DNA of 64,000 nt from Streptomyces sp. NBC_00536 (GCF_036346295.1 NZ_CP107819.1:4278001-4342000); one strand, 5' to 3'; shown: positions 15,377-24,439, counted from the first letter of the stretch. Program-made: numbers and translations. Notes: generated from the sequence alone by a model not told the origin.

Positions 15377-16911
15377 TGCGGCTGCGGCTGCGGCTGCGGA
15401 TGCCGGGCCGGCGGCCCTGGTCGCTGCGGACCCGGCTCGTCGTCTCGGCCGTGGTCCTCATCGCGGTGGTGGGCGCGGCGATCGGTACGGTCACCATCCT
15501 CGTGCTGCGCTCCTATCTCGTGGGCCAGCTCGACCACCAGCTCGCCACCTCCGTGAACATGGCCGTCCGGGGCCCCGGAGCGGCGAAGCCCACCCGGGAC
15601 ACGCTCGCCTTCGTCCTGGGACCCGGCAGCCCCTTCGGCGCCGCCGGGGTCCGCCTCGACACGGACGGCAAGGTCATCGCGGCCGCCCGCAGCGCGCCCG
15701 CCGAGGGACCCGCCCCGGACCACCGCCAGCCGCTCACCGAAACCCAGACCAAGGCCCTGGTGGCCGCCGCCGGGGAAGCCAGGGCGGGCGAGGAGCGGCC
15801 GGTCGACGTCCGTCTGCACGGCCTGGGCACCTACCGCGTGCTCACCGCGGCCGACGGCAGCCTCGTCCTGGGCTTCCCGCTCGACGGGGTCGACTCCACC
15901 GTGAACACCCTGATCGGGGTCGAGGTCTGCGTCACCCTGGCCGGTCTGATCGCCGCCTCCCTCGCCGGGCAGGCCCTCGTCGGGGTCGCCCTGCGCCCGC
16001 TGCGCCGGGTGGCCGCCACCGCGACCAGGGTCTCCGAACTCCGCCTGCACAGCGGTGAACCCGCCCTCGACGAACGGGTCCCGGACGCGGAGGCGGACCC
16101 GAGGACCGAGGTGGGCCAGGTCGGCGCCGCCCTCAACCGGATGCTCGGCCACGTCTCCGCCGCGCTCACCGCCCGCCAGCAGAGCGAGACCCGCGTCCGG
16201 CAGTTCGTCGCCGACGCCAGCCACGAACTGCGCACCCCGCTGGCCTCCATCCGCGGCTACGCCGAACTCACGCGCCGGGGCCGCGAGGAACCCGGCCCCG
16301 ACACCCGGCACGCGCTGGGCCGGATCGAGTCCGAGGCGACCCGGATGACCGGCCTGGTCGAAGACCTGCTGCTGCTGGCCCGGCTCGACGCGGGCCGCCC
16401 CCTGTCCGCCACCCCCACCGACCTGGCCCCCCTGGTCGTGGACGCCGTCAGCGACGCCCGCGCGGCCGGCTGCGAACACCACTGGCGCCTCGAACTGCCC
16501 GCCGAGGCCGCCCTGGTGGCCGCCGACGCGGCCCGGATCCAGCAGGTCCTGGTGAACCTGCTGGCCAACGCCCGCACCCACACCCCGCCCGGGACCACCG
16601 TCATCGCCCGTGTTTCACGTGAAACATCCTCCGTCCGCGTCGAGATCGAGGACAACGGCCCCGGCATCCCGCCCGAACTGCTCCCGCACGTCTTCGAGCG
16701 CTTCGCCCGCGGGGACGCCTCCCGCTCCCGCAACGCGGGCTCCACCGGGCTCGGGCTCGCCATCGTGCAGGCCGTCGTCTCGGCCCACGGCGGGATGGTC
16801 GGCGTGCGCAGCGAACCGGGACGGACCCGCTTCGAGGTCCAGCTGCCCCTCCACGCCGAAGAACGGCACTCCGGCTCACAGACGGGCCACAGCCTCACCA
16901 CACAGCCGTGA
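15376..16911 (+). CDS. membrane sensor histidine kinase
   Basis: A 511-residue kinase. It begins with an Arg/Leu-rich segment and a transmembrane helix (about 20-42), followed by an extracytoplasmic domain (about 45-175), a second helix (about 180-200), a HAMP linker, HisKA with DASHELRTPLASIRGYAEL, and an HATPase with NLLANA, DNGPGIP and GSTGLGLAIV. All catalytic motifs are intact. The GTG start overlaps the regulator stop by one base. A perfect parS site is embedded in the HATPase coding sequence, encoding VSRET. Confidence 0.92.
   Translation: MRLRLRLRMPGRRPWSLRTRLVVSAVVLIAVVGAAIGTVTILVLRSYLVGQLDHQLATSVNMAVRGPGAAKPTRDTLAFVLGPGSPFGAAGVRLDTDGKVIAAARSAPAEGPAPDHRQPLTETQTKALVAAAGEARAGEERPVDVRLHGLGTYRVLTAADGSLVLGFPLDGVDSTVNTLIGVEVCVTLAGLIAASLAGQALVGVALRPLRRVAATATRVSELRLHSGEPALDERVPDAEADPRTEVGQVGAALNRMLGHVSAALTARQQSETRVRQFVADASHELRTPLASIRGYAELTRRGREEPGPDTRHALGRIESEATRMTGLVEDLLLLARLDAGRPLSATPTDLAPLVVDAVSDARAAGCEHHWRLELPAEAALVAADAARIQQVLVNLLANARTHTPPGTTVIARVSRETSSVRVEIEDNGPGIPPELLPHVFERFARGDASRSRNAGSTGLGLAIVQAVVSAHGGMVGVRSEPGRTRFEVQLPLHAEERHSGSQTGHSLTTQP
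16612..16625. other. parS site inside the kinase coding sequence
   Basis: A third perfect GTTTCACGTGAAAC, in frame within the ATPase domain of the histidine kinase, where it constrains five codons (V-S-R-E-T). Its presence in coding DNA, including the otherwise infrequent TTT-ending triplets it forces, suggests selection for the site itself. Confidence 0.86.
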
Positions 16912-16936
16912 CAGCCCGCCCGGCGAGAGTCGGAGC

Positions 16937-18235
16937 ATGCCAACCGACGCCTTTCCCAAGACCGGGACCGGGACCGGGAGCGGGACCGGGACCGGGACCC
17001 TGCCCGCCCGGGCGCCGCTCGCCCCCGGGCCCGGCCAACCCGTACTCGACGTGGTCATCCCGGTCTTCAACGAGGAGAAGGACCTCGGCCCGTGCGTGCG
17101 CCGCCTCCACGAGCACCTGACCCGCACCTTCCCGTACGCCTTCCGCATCACCATCGCCGACAACGCGAGCACCGACCGCACCCCCGAGGTGGCGGCCGGC
17201 CTGGCCCGCTCCGTCAGTGCAGTCCGCAGCACCCGGCTGGAGGAGAAGGGCCGGGGCAGGGCCCTGCGCACCGTCTGGTCCGCCTCCGACGCCCCGGTCC
17301 TCGCCTACATGGACGTGGACCTCTCCACGGACCTCAACGCGCTGCTGCCGCTGGTCGCCCCGCTGATCTCCGGTCACTCCGACCTCGCGATCGGCACCCG
17401 GCTCGCCCCCGCCTCGCGCGTGGTGCGCGGCGCCAAACGCGAGTTCGTCTCCCGCGCCTACAACCTGATCCTGCGGTCCTCCCTCGCCGCCCGGTTCAGC
17501 GACGCCCAGTGCGGCTTCAAGGCCATCCGGCGCGATGTCGCCGAGCGGCTGCTGCCCCTGGTGGAGGACTCCGGCTGGTTCTTCGACACCGAGCTGCTGG
17601 TCCTCGCCGAGCGCGCCGGGCTGCGCATCCACGAGGTGCCCGTCGACTGGGTGGACGACCCCGACTCCACGGTCCACATCGTCCGCACCGCCACCGAGGA
17701 CCTCAAAGGGGTCTGGCGGGTGGGCCGGGCCCTCGCGGTCGGCGCCCTCCCCCTCGACCGGATCGCCCGCCCCTTCGGCGACGACCCGCGCGACCGCGCC
17801 CTGAGCGGAGTCCCCCGGGGACTGGCCCGCCAGCTCATGGGCTTCTGCGCGGTCGGCCTCGCGAGCACCCTCCTCTACCTGGCGCTCTACTCCGCCCTGC
17901 GCTCCGGCGCCGGACCCCAGCTCGCCAATGGCACGGCCCTGCTGCTCTCCGCCCTCGCCAACACCGCCGCCAACCGCCGGCTCACCTTCGGCATCCGCGG
18001 CCGGGACCGGGCCGTGCGCCACCAGGCCCAGGGACTGGTGGTCTTCGCCATCGGACTGGCCCTGACCAGTGGCTCCCTGGCCGCCCTCGGCGCGGCCACC
18101 ACCGCTCCCGCGCACGGCACCGAGCTGGCCGTCCTGGTGACCGCCAACCTCGCCGCGACCGTGCTGCGCTTCCTGCTCTTGCGCGCCTGGGTCTTCCCGG
18201 ACCGCTCCGCTCCCGCGAAGGACAACCTCCGATGA
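16937..18235 (+). CDS. GT2 polyprenyl-phosphate glycosyltransferase fused to GtrA domain
   Basis: A 432-residue fusion. Residues about 38-270 are a family 2 glycosyltransferase of the dolichol-phosphate-mannose synthase type (VVIPVFNEEKDLG, YMDVDLSTD as the metal-binding DxD, and DAQCGFKAIRRD). Residues about 295-425 are a GtrA-like domain with four hydrophobic helices. Such proteins load a sugar onto a polyprenyl phosphate and help move it across the membrane. The N-terminus carries a Gly-Thr repeat (about 9-21). It overlaps the family 39 transferase gene by ATGA, which would use the lipid-linked sugar outside the membrane. Confidence 0.88.
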   Translation: MPTDAFPKTGTGTGSGTGTGTLPARAPLAPGPGQPVLDVVIPVFNEEKDLGPCVRRLHEHLTRTFPYAFRITIADNASTDRTPEVAAGLARSVSAVRSTRLEEKGRGRALRTVWSASDAPVLAYMDVDLSTDLNALLPLVAPLISGHSDLAIGTRLAPASRVVRGAKREFVSRAYNLILRSSLAARFSDAQCGFKAIRRDVAERLLPLVEDSGWFFDTELLVLAERAGLRIHEVPVDWVDDPDSTVHIVRTATEDLKGVWRVGRALAVGALPLDRIARPFGDDPRDRALSGVPRGLARQLMGFCAVGLASTLLYLALYSALRSGAGPQLANGTALLLSALANTAANRRLTFGIRGRDRAVRHQAQGLVVFAIGLALTSGSLAALGAATTAPAHGTELAVLVTANLAATVLRFLLLRAWVFPDRSAPAKDNLR

Positions 18236-20400
18236 CCACGGCCGTGCCCCTGCTGGACTCACCCTTCCCCGAACGCGCCCCGGCCGCCGCGATCCCCCTG
18301 CGGCCCCGCTGGGAGCGCCCCGCGCTCGCCGCGCTGCTCCTCGTCACCGGCGTCCTCATGCTGTGGAACCTGGGCGCCTCCGGTTACGCGAACTCCTTCT
18401 ACTCCGCCGCCGTCCAGGCGGGCAGCGAGAGCTGGAAGGCCTTCTTCTTCGGGTCCTCCGACGCGGGGAACTCGATCACCGTCGACAAGCCGCCGGCCGC
18501 GCTGTGGCCGATGGCCCTGTGCGTCCGGCTCTTCGGCCTCGGCGGCTGGCAGATCCTGGTCCCCCAGGCCCTCATGGGCGTCGGCACCACCGCCGTCCTG
18601 TACGCCTCCGTACGCCGCTGGTTCGGCCCGGTGGCCGGGCTGCTCAGCGGCGCGGTCTTCGCGCTCACCCCGGTGGCCGCGCTGATGTTCCGCTTCAACA
18701 ACCCCGACGCGCTGCTGACCCTGCTGATGACCATCACCGTCCACTGCGTGCTGCGCGCCCTCGACGGCGCCCGCACCAAGTGGCTGGTCTGGGCCGGTGT
18801 CGCCGTCGGCTTCGCCTTCCTCACCAAGACCCTGCAGGCCTTCGTCATCCTGCCGCCGCTCGCCCTGCTGTACGCCGTCTGCGCGCCCACCCGGCTGCGC
18901 CGCAGGCTGGGGCAGCTGCTCCTCGCGGGGCTGGCGATGGTGGTCGCCGGCGGCTGGTGGGTGGCCATCGTCGAGCTGTGGCCCGCGTCCTCCCGCCCGT
19001 ACATCGGCGGCTCACAGAACAACTCCTTCCTGGAACTCACCCTCGGCTACAACGGTCTCGGCCGGATCAACGGTGACGAGACCGGCAGCGTCGGCGGCGG
19101 CGGTGCGCGGGCCGGCGGCGGTGGCGGCGGCTGGGGCGAGACCGGGATCGACCGGCTCTTCTCGGCCAACATCGGCGGCCAGATCTCCTGGCTGCTCCCG
19201 GCAGCGCTGGTGCTGCTCGTCGCCGGACTGGTGATCACCTGGCGGGCCCGGCGGGCCACCGACTCCCTGGAGAGCATGGCCCGGGCGTCGTTCCTGGCCT
19301 GGGGCGGCTCCCTGCTGATCACCGCGCTCGTCTTCAGCTACATGCAGGGCATCTTCCACGAGTACTACACGGTGGCGCTGGCGCCCTACGTGGCCGCGCT
19401 GACCGGTACGGGCGTGGCCGTGCTGTGGGAGGAGCGGGGCGGCCGGGCCGCGGCGCTCACCCTGTCCGCCACCCTCGCGCTGACCGCGGTGTGGTCGTAC
19501 GTCCTGCTCGGCCGGGCCGCGGGCTATCTGCCGTGGCTGCGCTGGACGGTGCTGGTGGCCGGGCTGCTCGCGGCCGCCGGTCTCCTGGTGGGCGCGCGCC
19601 TCGGGCGCCGGGCGGTCGTGGCGGTGGCGGCGCTGGGCGTCGGCGCGGCGCTGGCCGGGCCCCTCGCGTACACGCTGGACACGGTGGGCACCGCGCACGC
19701 GGGCTCGATCGTCACGGCGGGCCCCGCGGTGGCGGGCGGCCGTGGCCCGGGCGGCATGGGCGGGGGACCGCGGTTCGCCGGGGCGGAAGGCGGGCGCGGC
19801 CAGGGAGGCTTCCCGCAGGGAGCACCGCCGCAGGGCGCGGGCCAGGGAGCCGGACCGGGAGCCGGACCCGGCGCGATGGCGCCGGGCGGCCCCGCGGGTC
19901 AGGGCGCACAGGGCGCCGCAGGCCGTACGGGCGGTACGGGCGCCCGGGCCAAGGGCGGCTTCGGCGGCGGCCGTCCCGGTGGCGGCGGGGGCATGGGCGG
20001 TCTGCTGGGCGGTACGAAGACGAGCGCGGCGGCCGTGGCGGCCCTGCGCGCGGACGCGGACCGGTACACCTGGGCGGCCGCGGCCATCGGCGCGCAGAAC
20101 GCCGCGAGCTACCAACTGGCCTCGGGCGCACCCGTCATGCCGATCGGCGGGTTCAACGGCAGCGATCCGTCACCGACCCTGGCGCGGTTCCAGGAGTACG
20201 TGAAGGCCGGGAAGATCCACTACTTCATCGCCCAGAGCACGGAAGCGGGCACCGAAGCGGGCGGCGGCGGCCAGGGCGCGACCCGTGGTGGCGGCGGTCC
20301 CGGCGGCGGCGCGAGCAGCGCCATCGAGACCTGGGTGAAGGCCAACTACCGGCCCACCACGGTGGGCGGAGCCACCTTCTACGACCTCACCCCGTCCTGA
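18232..20400 (+). CDS. GT39/ArnT-like membrane glycosyltransferase with glycine-rich insert
   Basis: A 722-residue polytopic membrane protein of the ArnT/PMT-like superfamily that transfers sugars from polyprenyl phosphates. It has about eleven hydrophobic helices in residues 28-500 and the NSITVDKPPAALWP motif in the first external loop. Two glycine-rich stretches stand out: a short one near 285-305 (external loop) and a long one of about 110 residues near 500-610. A folded C-terminal external domain (about 610-722, containing RADADRYTWAAAAIGAQNA) follows. It is coupled to the GT2-GtrA gene, its probable donor-producing partner, and lies downstream of the two-component system. Confidence 0.87.
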   Translation: MTTAVPLLDSPFPERAPAAAIPLRPRWERPALAALLLVTGVLMLWNLGASGYANSFYSAAVQAGSESWKAFFFGSSDAGNSITVDKPPAALWPMALCVRLFGLGGWQILVPQALMGVGTTAVLYASVRRWFGPVAGLLSGAVFALTPVAALMFRFNNPDALLTLLMTITVHCVLRALDGARTKWLVWAGVAVGFAFLTKTLQAFVILPPLALLYAVCAPTRLRRRLGQLLLAGLAMVVAGGWWVAIVELWPASSRPYIGGSQNNSFLELTLGYNGLGRINGDETGSVGGGGARAGGGGGGWGETGIDRLFSANIGGQISWLLPAALVLLVAGLVITWRARRATDSLESMARASFLAWGGSLLITALVFSYMQGIFHEYYTVALAPYVAALTGTGVAVLWEERGGRAAALTLSATLALTAVWSYVLLGRAAGYLPWLRWTVLVAGLLAAAGLLVGARLGRRAVVAVAALGVGAALAGPLAYTLDTVGTAHAGSIVTAGPAVAGGRGPGGMGGGPRFAGAEGGRGQGGFPQGAPPQGAGQGAGPGAGPGAMAPGGPAGQGAQGAAGRTGGTGARAKGGFGGGRPGGGGGMGGLLGGTKTSAAAVAALRADADRYTWAAAAIGAQNAASYQLASGAPVMPIGGFNGSDPSPTLARFQEYVKAGKIHYFIAQSTEAGTEAGGGGQGATRGGGGPGGGASSAIETWVKANYRPTTVGGATFYDLTPS

Positions 20401-20493
20401 ACCGACCACAACGCGAGGGGCACCCTCTAGCATCGTCAAGAGGGCGGACCGGGCATTCCGGGCCGATCCACCTGTCTTGAGGAGGGTGCCTCG

Positions 20494-21105
20494 ATGGCCA
20501 CCACGACGGACCCCGTGACCATCCGGACCAGTGTGTGGCTGACCGCGCGGCCCGCTTCCGGGGCCAGACGGCGCAGCGAGGGCCCCTCGGGACTGGACCG
20601 GGACCGGATCACCGGCGCCGCGGTCCGGCTGCTCGACACCGAGGGACTCGCCCGGTTCTCCATGCGCCGCCTCGCGGCCGGGCTCGGGGTGACCGCGATG
20701 TCCCTGTACTGGTACGTCGACACCAAGCACGACCTGCTGGAACTCGCCCTGGACAGCGCCCTGGGCGAGCTGACCCTGCCCGCCGACTCGCCCCCGGCGG
20801 GCTGGCCCGGCCGACTGCGGTCGCTGGCCTGCGGATACCGCGGGCTGCTCGCCGAGCGGCCGTGGGTGGCGACCCTGGCCGCCGAGTACCCCAACATCGG
20901 ACCGCACGCCCGGGCCTTCGACGCGGCGCTGCTGCGCCTGCTCGACGCCACCGGGCTGACGGACGGCGGCCGGACCGGAGCCCACCTCGCCGTGTCGCAG
21001 TTCCTGCACGGCTGTGGGGGTCCGGTCCGGCGGGCGCCCGAGGGGGACTTCCACTTCGCGCTCGACGTCCTCATCGCGGGCATCGAGGCGAAGACGGGTC
21101 CCTAG
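20494..21105 (+). CDS. TetR/AcrR-family transcriptional regulator
   Basis: A 203-residue regulator. The N-terminal HTH lies at about 33-85 (ITGAAVRLLDTEGLARFSMR, then GVTAMSLYWYVDTKHDLLEL), and the C-terminal ligand domain resembles the TetR_C class of tetracycline-type repressors. GAGGAGGG precedes the ATG. It converges on the efflux pump gene, ending three bases from that gene's stop. Since that pump has its own MarR regulator, the target of this TetR protein is unclear and may be itself. Confidence 0.88.
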   Translation: MATTTDPVTIRTSVWLTARPASGARRRSEGPSGLDRDRITGAAVRLLDTEGLARFSMRRLAAGLGVTAMSLYWYVDTKHDLLELALDSALGELTLPADSPPAGWPGRLRSLACGYRGLLAERPWVATLAAEYPNIGPHARAFDAALLRLLDATGLTDGGRTGAHLAVSQFLHGCGGPVRRAPEGDFHFALDVLIAGIEAKTGP

Positions 21106-21108
21106 GGC

Positions 21109-22752
21109 CTACTTGACCTCGGCGACCGCGGGGGCGGCGGCTGTGGCGGTGGCGGGGGAGGCGGCGGCCGGAGCCTCGGCCATCGGCTTCGAGCGCAGCG
21201 CGACCTCCTTGATGAAGACCACCAGCAGCAGGGCGAGCAGCGCGGTCGGGGCGGCGTAGAAGAAGACGTCGCCGACGCCGTGCCCGTACGCGGACTCGAT
21301 GACCGTGCGGAAGGGCGCGGGCAGCGTCTTCAGGTCGGGGATGGCCCCGCCGCCGGTGCCGCCGTGACCCATCGCCGCGGCCTTCGGGCCGAGTTCGGCC
21401 AGGCCGTCCTTCACGTAGTGCGTCACCCGGTTCGCCATGACCGCGCCGAGCGCGGAGACGCCCACGGCGCCGCCGAGCGAGCGGAAGAAGGTCACGACGG
21501 AGCTGGCCGCGCCCAGGTCCTCGGGGGCCACCTGGTTCTGGGTGGCGAGGACCAGGTTCTGCATCATCATGCCGAGACCGAGTCCGGTCAGCGCCATGTA
21601 GATCGCGATGTGCCAGTACGGGGTGTCGTAGCGCAGGGTGCCGAGCAGGCCCAGTCCGGCGGTCAGCAGGACGCCGCCGGAGACCAGCCAGGCCTTCCAC
21701 CTGCCGGTCTTGGTGATCACCTGACCGGAAAGGGTGGAGGAGACGAACAGGCCGCCGATCATCGGAATCGTCAGGATTCCGGACATCGTGGGGGTCTCGC
21801 CCCGGGCCAACTGGAAGAACTGGCTGAAAAAGACCGTGCCCGAGAACATCGCGACACCGACGAACAGCGAGGCCGCCGAGGCCAGGCTGATGGTCTTGTT
21901 GCGGAAGAGGCGCAGCGGGATGATCGGCTCGCTCGCCTTGGACTCGACGAGGAGGAAGAGCAGGCCGAGGACCACGGCCCCGCCGGTCATCGTCCAGGTC
22001 TGCCAGGAGATCCAGTCGTACGAGGTGCCCGCCTGGGTGACCCAGATCAGCAGCGTCGAGACGGCGGCGCTGATCAGGAAGGCGCCGAGCCAGTCGACCT
22101 TGACGTCACGGCGTACGACCGGGAGCCGCAGGGTCTTCTGGAGGACGATCAGCGCGATGATCGCGAAGGGCACGCCGACGTAGAAGCACCAGCGCCAGCC
22201 GAGCCAGTCGGTGTCGGTGATGACCCCGCCGAGCAGCGGGCCGCCGACGGTGGCGACGGCGAAGACCGCGCCGAGGTAGCCGCTGTACCGGCCGCGCTCG
22301 CGCGGGGAGATCATCGCGGCCATGACGATCTGGGCGAGGGCGGACAGGCCGCCGACGCCGATGCCCTGGACCACGCGGCAGGCGATCAGCGTGCCGGTGT
22401 TCTGGGACAGACCCGCGACCACCGAACCGAGGACGTAGATCACCAGGGATATCTGGACCAGCAGCTTCTTGCTGAAGAGGTCCGACAGCTTGCCCCACAG
22501 CGGGGTCGCGGCGGTCATCGACAGCAGGGCGGCGGTGACCACCCAGGTGTAGGAGGACTGGGTGCCGCCGAGATCGCTGATGATCTGCGGCAGGGCGTTG
22601 GAGACGATCGTGGAGGACAGGATCGCCACGAACATGCCGAGCATCAGCCCGGACAGCGCCTTCATGATCTGCGGGTGGGTCATGGGTGTGCCGTCGGGCG
22701 TGGGCTCCGACTGGCTGCCTCCCCGCACACCGGTGGGTGTGGTCGTAGCCAT
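21109..22752 (-). CDS. MFS drug-efflux transporter, DHA2 (EmrB/QacA) family
   Basis: A 547-residue transporter with about fourteen hydrophobic helices. Motif A is at about residues 83-95 (GKLSDLFSKKLLV), a motif C-like GPLLGGVITD is in helix five, and there is a hydrophilic segment between the last helices. The family exports drugs, dyes or antibiotics by proton exchange. The ATG follows the MarR gene by 14 bases in the same direction, forming a typical MarR-efflux operon. The C-terminus has a 30-residue Ala/Pro-rich tail. Confidence 0.92.
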   Translation of the reverse strand: MATTTPTGVRGGSQSEPTPDGTPMTHPQIMKALSGLMLGMFVAILSSTIVSNALPQIISDLGGTQSSYTWVVTAALLSMTAATPLWGKLSDLFSKKLLVQISLVIYVLGSVVAGLSQNTGTLIACRVVQGIGVGGLSALAQIVMAAMISPRERGRYSGYLGAVFAVATVGGPLLGGVITDTDWLGWRWCFYVGVPFAIIALIVLQKTLRLPVVRRDVKVDWLGAFLISAAVSTLLIWVTQAGTSYDWISWQTWTMTGGAVVLGLLFLLVESKASEPIIPLRLFRNKTISLASAASLFVGVAMFSGTVFFSQFFQLARGETPTMSGILTIPMIGGLFVSSTLSGQVITKTGRWKAWLVSGGVLLTAGLGLLGTLRYDTPYWHIAIYMALTGLGLGMMMQNLVLATQNQVAPEDLGAASSVVTFFRSLGGAVGVSALGAVMANRVTHYVKDGLAELGPKAAAMGHGGTGGGAIPDLKTLPAPFRTVIESAYGHGVGDVFFYAAPTALLALLLVVFIKEVALRSKPMAEAPAAASPATATAAAPAVAEVK

Positions 22753-22766
22753 GTGATTCCTTTGTT

Positions 22767-23261
22767 CTAGAAGCTCGATCGGAGTCGGGCCAGCAGAGTG
22801 GTCAGTGCGGTGATGTCCTCGGCGGACCAGTCGCCCAGTGCTCTCTCCAGGGCGGCCGTGTGGCGGGCGCCGAGTTCGAGGAGCAGGGCGCGGCCCGCCG
22901 GGGTGAGGCGCAGGATCCGGCAGCGGCCGTCGCCGGGGTCGGTCTCGCGGGCGATCCAGCCGCGCTCGGCCACGTGGGCCACGTGCCGGCTGGTCACGGA
23001 GATGTCGACGGCGAGCAGCTCGGCGAGGCGGCTGAGCCGCATCTCCCCGTGCCGGTCGAGGACGGTGAGGACGGCGGCGGCGCCGGGCGGGCACTCGGCC
23101 GGGAGGGTACGGGCGAGGTCGCGCTTGACCGCGCCGATCCCGGTGAGCTGGCGGGCCAGCTCGGCGTACATCTCGTACTGCATGCCGGTCCGTGTGACGG
23201 CCCGTGCGTCAGTCCGTGTGAGGGCCTGCATGCCGCTCCGTGTGTCGTGTCGCGTGAGCAC
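22767..23261 (-). CDS. MarR-family transcriptional regulator
   Basis: A 164-residue winged-helix regulator: ERGWIARETDPGDGRCRILRL is the wing, and RLAELLAVDISVTSRHVAHV is the recognition helix region. The GTG at 23261 is chosen because GGGGAGGGG lies six bases upstream; the frame remains open further upstream, but that part would cross the promoter. It is the first gene of the operon with the MFS pump. An inverted-repeat operator lies just upstream, so autorepression relieved by a pump substrate is the likely logic. Confidence 0.88.
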   Translation of the reverse strand: MLTRHDTRSGMQALTRTDARAVTRTGMQYEMYAELARQLTGIGAVKRDLARTLPAECPPGAAAVLTVLDRHGEMRLSRLAELLAVDISVTSRHVAHVAERGWIARETDPGDGRCRILRLTPAGRALLLELGARHTAALERALGDWSAEDITALTTLLARLRSSF

Positions 23262-23281
23262 CGCGCTCCCCTCCCCATCTT

Positions 23282-23315
23282 GTTGCTTTGAGCAACCATA
23301 TAAGCGGATGGTTGC
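23282..23315 (-). promoter_or_regulatory. MarR operator and promoter of the efflux operon
   Basis: Two overlapping inverted repeats share a half-site: GTTGCT-TTG-AGCAAC (23282-23296) and GCAACCAT-N8-ATGGTTGC (23292-23315). On the minus strand a -10-like TATATG falls inside the second repeat, with TTGCCT 16 bases upstream as the -35. Binding by the MarR protein would block its own promoter. Confidence 0.68.
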
Positions 23316-23381
23316 TACAGGCAAATGATTTCGGGGGAGGGGGCGGTAAAGGAATCGGAAAACCCGCTAGGGTCCTGAGTC

Positions 23382-23600
23382 ATGGCTGCACACACCAACT
23401 CCCAGGGCCCCGAGGGCAACTACGACCCCGCGGGCAGCACCCAGATGTTCCGTGCCTTCGTGGACGAGGCGGAGACCGTCCGTCCGGCGGCCGTGGCCGC
23501 CTCGCACCGGCAGCAGGCTTCCAGGACGGGGCTGTGGCTGGCGCTCGTCGCCGGACTCGTGGTCGTCATCGGCGCGGTCGCCTGGCTCGCGCTGAGCTGA
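23382..23600 (+). CDS. small single-helix membrane protein
   Basis: A 72-residue protein with a hydrophilic N-terminal 45 residues and one hydrophobic helix (about 49-70, LWLALVAGLVVVIGAVAWLAL) at the extreme C-terminus, a tail-anchored topology. It diverges from the MarR operon and converges on the lipoprotein gene. I do not recognise a family beyond similar short streptomycete membrane proteins. Confidence 0.68.
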   Translation: MAAHTNSQGPEGNYDPAGSTQMFRAFVDEAETVRPAAVAASHRQQASRTGLWLALVAGLVVVIGAVAWLALS

Positions 23601-23626
23601 GCGATCAGCTCCAGGCCGGCTTCAGG

Positions 23627-24439
23627 TCAGCTCCAGGTGGCGGTGACCCGCTGGGTTTCGATGTGCATGCCCAGGGGGACCCGCCAGGACTCCACGCACA
23701 CCGTGTAGGTCTGCGTCTTCGCCGACCCGCCCGCGATGGGGGCGGGCAGGGGCTGGGCCGAGGTGATGGTGGCCCAGTCGATGCCGAGCGCGCCGATGAT
23801 GTGGGTGGAGAAGGTCACCGTGCCCGAACGGGCCGCGGTGGAGCCCGTGTTGGTGAAGGTGACGCCGACCCGCTCGCACCAGCGGTCCGCCGCCGCCGAC
23901 CGGGCGGGGGCGCCGAGCTGGAGCCGGGCCGGGGTGGCCGCCGGGGGCTGCGGTACCGGGGCCGTCGGCGTGCCAGTGCCGCCGGAGCCGCCGGTCGAGC
24001 CGGAGCCGCCGGACGTGGTGCCCGGGGTGCCGGTGGACCCGCCCGTCGAACCTCCCGCCGAACCGCCTGTCGAAGCGCCTGTCGAACCTCCCGCCGAGCC
24101 GCCCGTGGATCCGCCCGTCGCGGTGGATACGGGGGCGCTCGCGGAGCCCGTGGGGGCGCCCGGGACGGCTCCGCCCGCGCCGGAGCCACCCGGCGGCTGG
24201 TTTCCCGGCGCACTGGGCGACGTACTCGTGGACTGGGCGGAAGGGCCCGCGGCCGAGGGGCTGCCGAGGGGCTGGTACTCCACCGCGCCCTTGGGGGCCA
24301 CGGTCTCCCCCGCGCCCCGCTCGGGGCCCTGGGCGGCGGCGCCCACGGCGACGTAACCGTCGCGCGGCGGACCGCCGCAGCCCGTCAGGGTCGCGGCGGT
24401 CACGCACACGGCAAGCAGGGTGAGCGGTCCCTTTCGCAT
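23627..24439 (-). CDS. putative lipoprotein with Gly/Ser/Thr-repeat linker
   Basis: A 270-residue exported protein. The signal ends in a lipobox (LTGC, Cys21). After that comes a long low-complexity region with about a dozen GGST/GGSA repeats (about 109-150) and a folded C-terminal domain of about 95 residues, which has two cysteines (CERVGV and TVCVES) that could pair and a beta-rich pattern resembling exported carbohydrate-binding or immunoglobulin-like modules. It is likely tethered to the outer membrane face with its head held out by the linker. Function is unknown; the sigN-like gene lies upstream in the same direction. Confidence 0.77.
   Translation of the reverse strand: MRKGPLTLLAVCVTAATLTGCGGPPRDGYVAVGAAAQGPERGAGETVAPKGAVEYQPLGSPSAAGPSAQSTSTSPSAPGNQPPGGSGAGGAVPGAPTGSASAPVSTATGGSTGGSAGGSTGASTGGSAGGSTGGSTGTPGTTSGGSGSTGGSGGTGTPTAPVPQPPAATPARLQLGAPARSAAADRWCERVGVTFTNTGSTAARSGTVTFSTHIIGALGIDWATITSAQPLPAPIAGGSAKTQTYTVCVESWRVPLGMHIETQRVTATWS

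Noticed and set aside
24040..24120. GGST/GGSA repeat DNA in the lipoprotein gene as a possible regulatory repeat
   Set aside because: The repeat stays in frame and follows a lipobox; it is best explained as a flexible protein linker.
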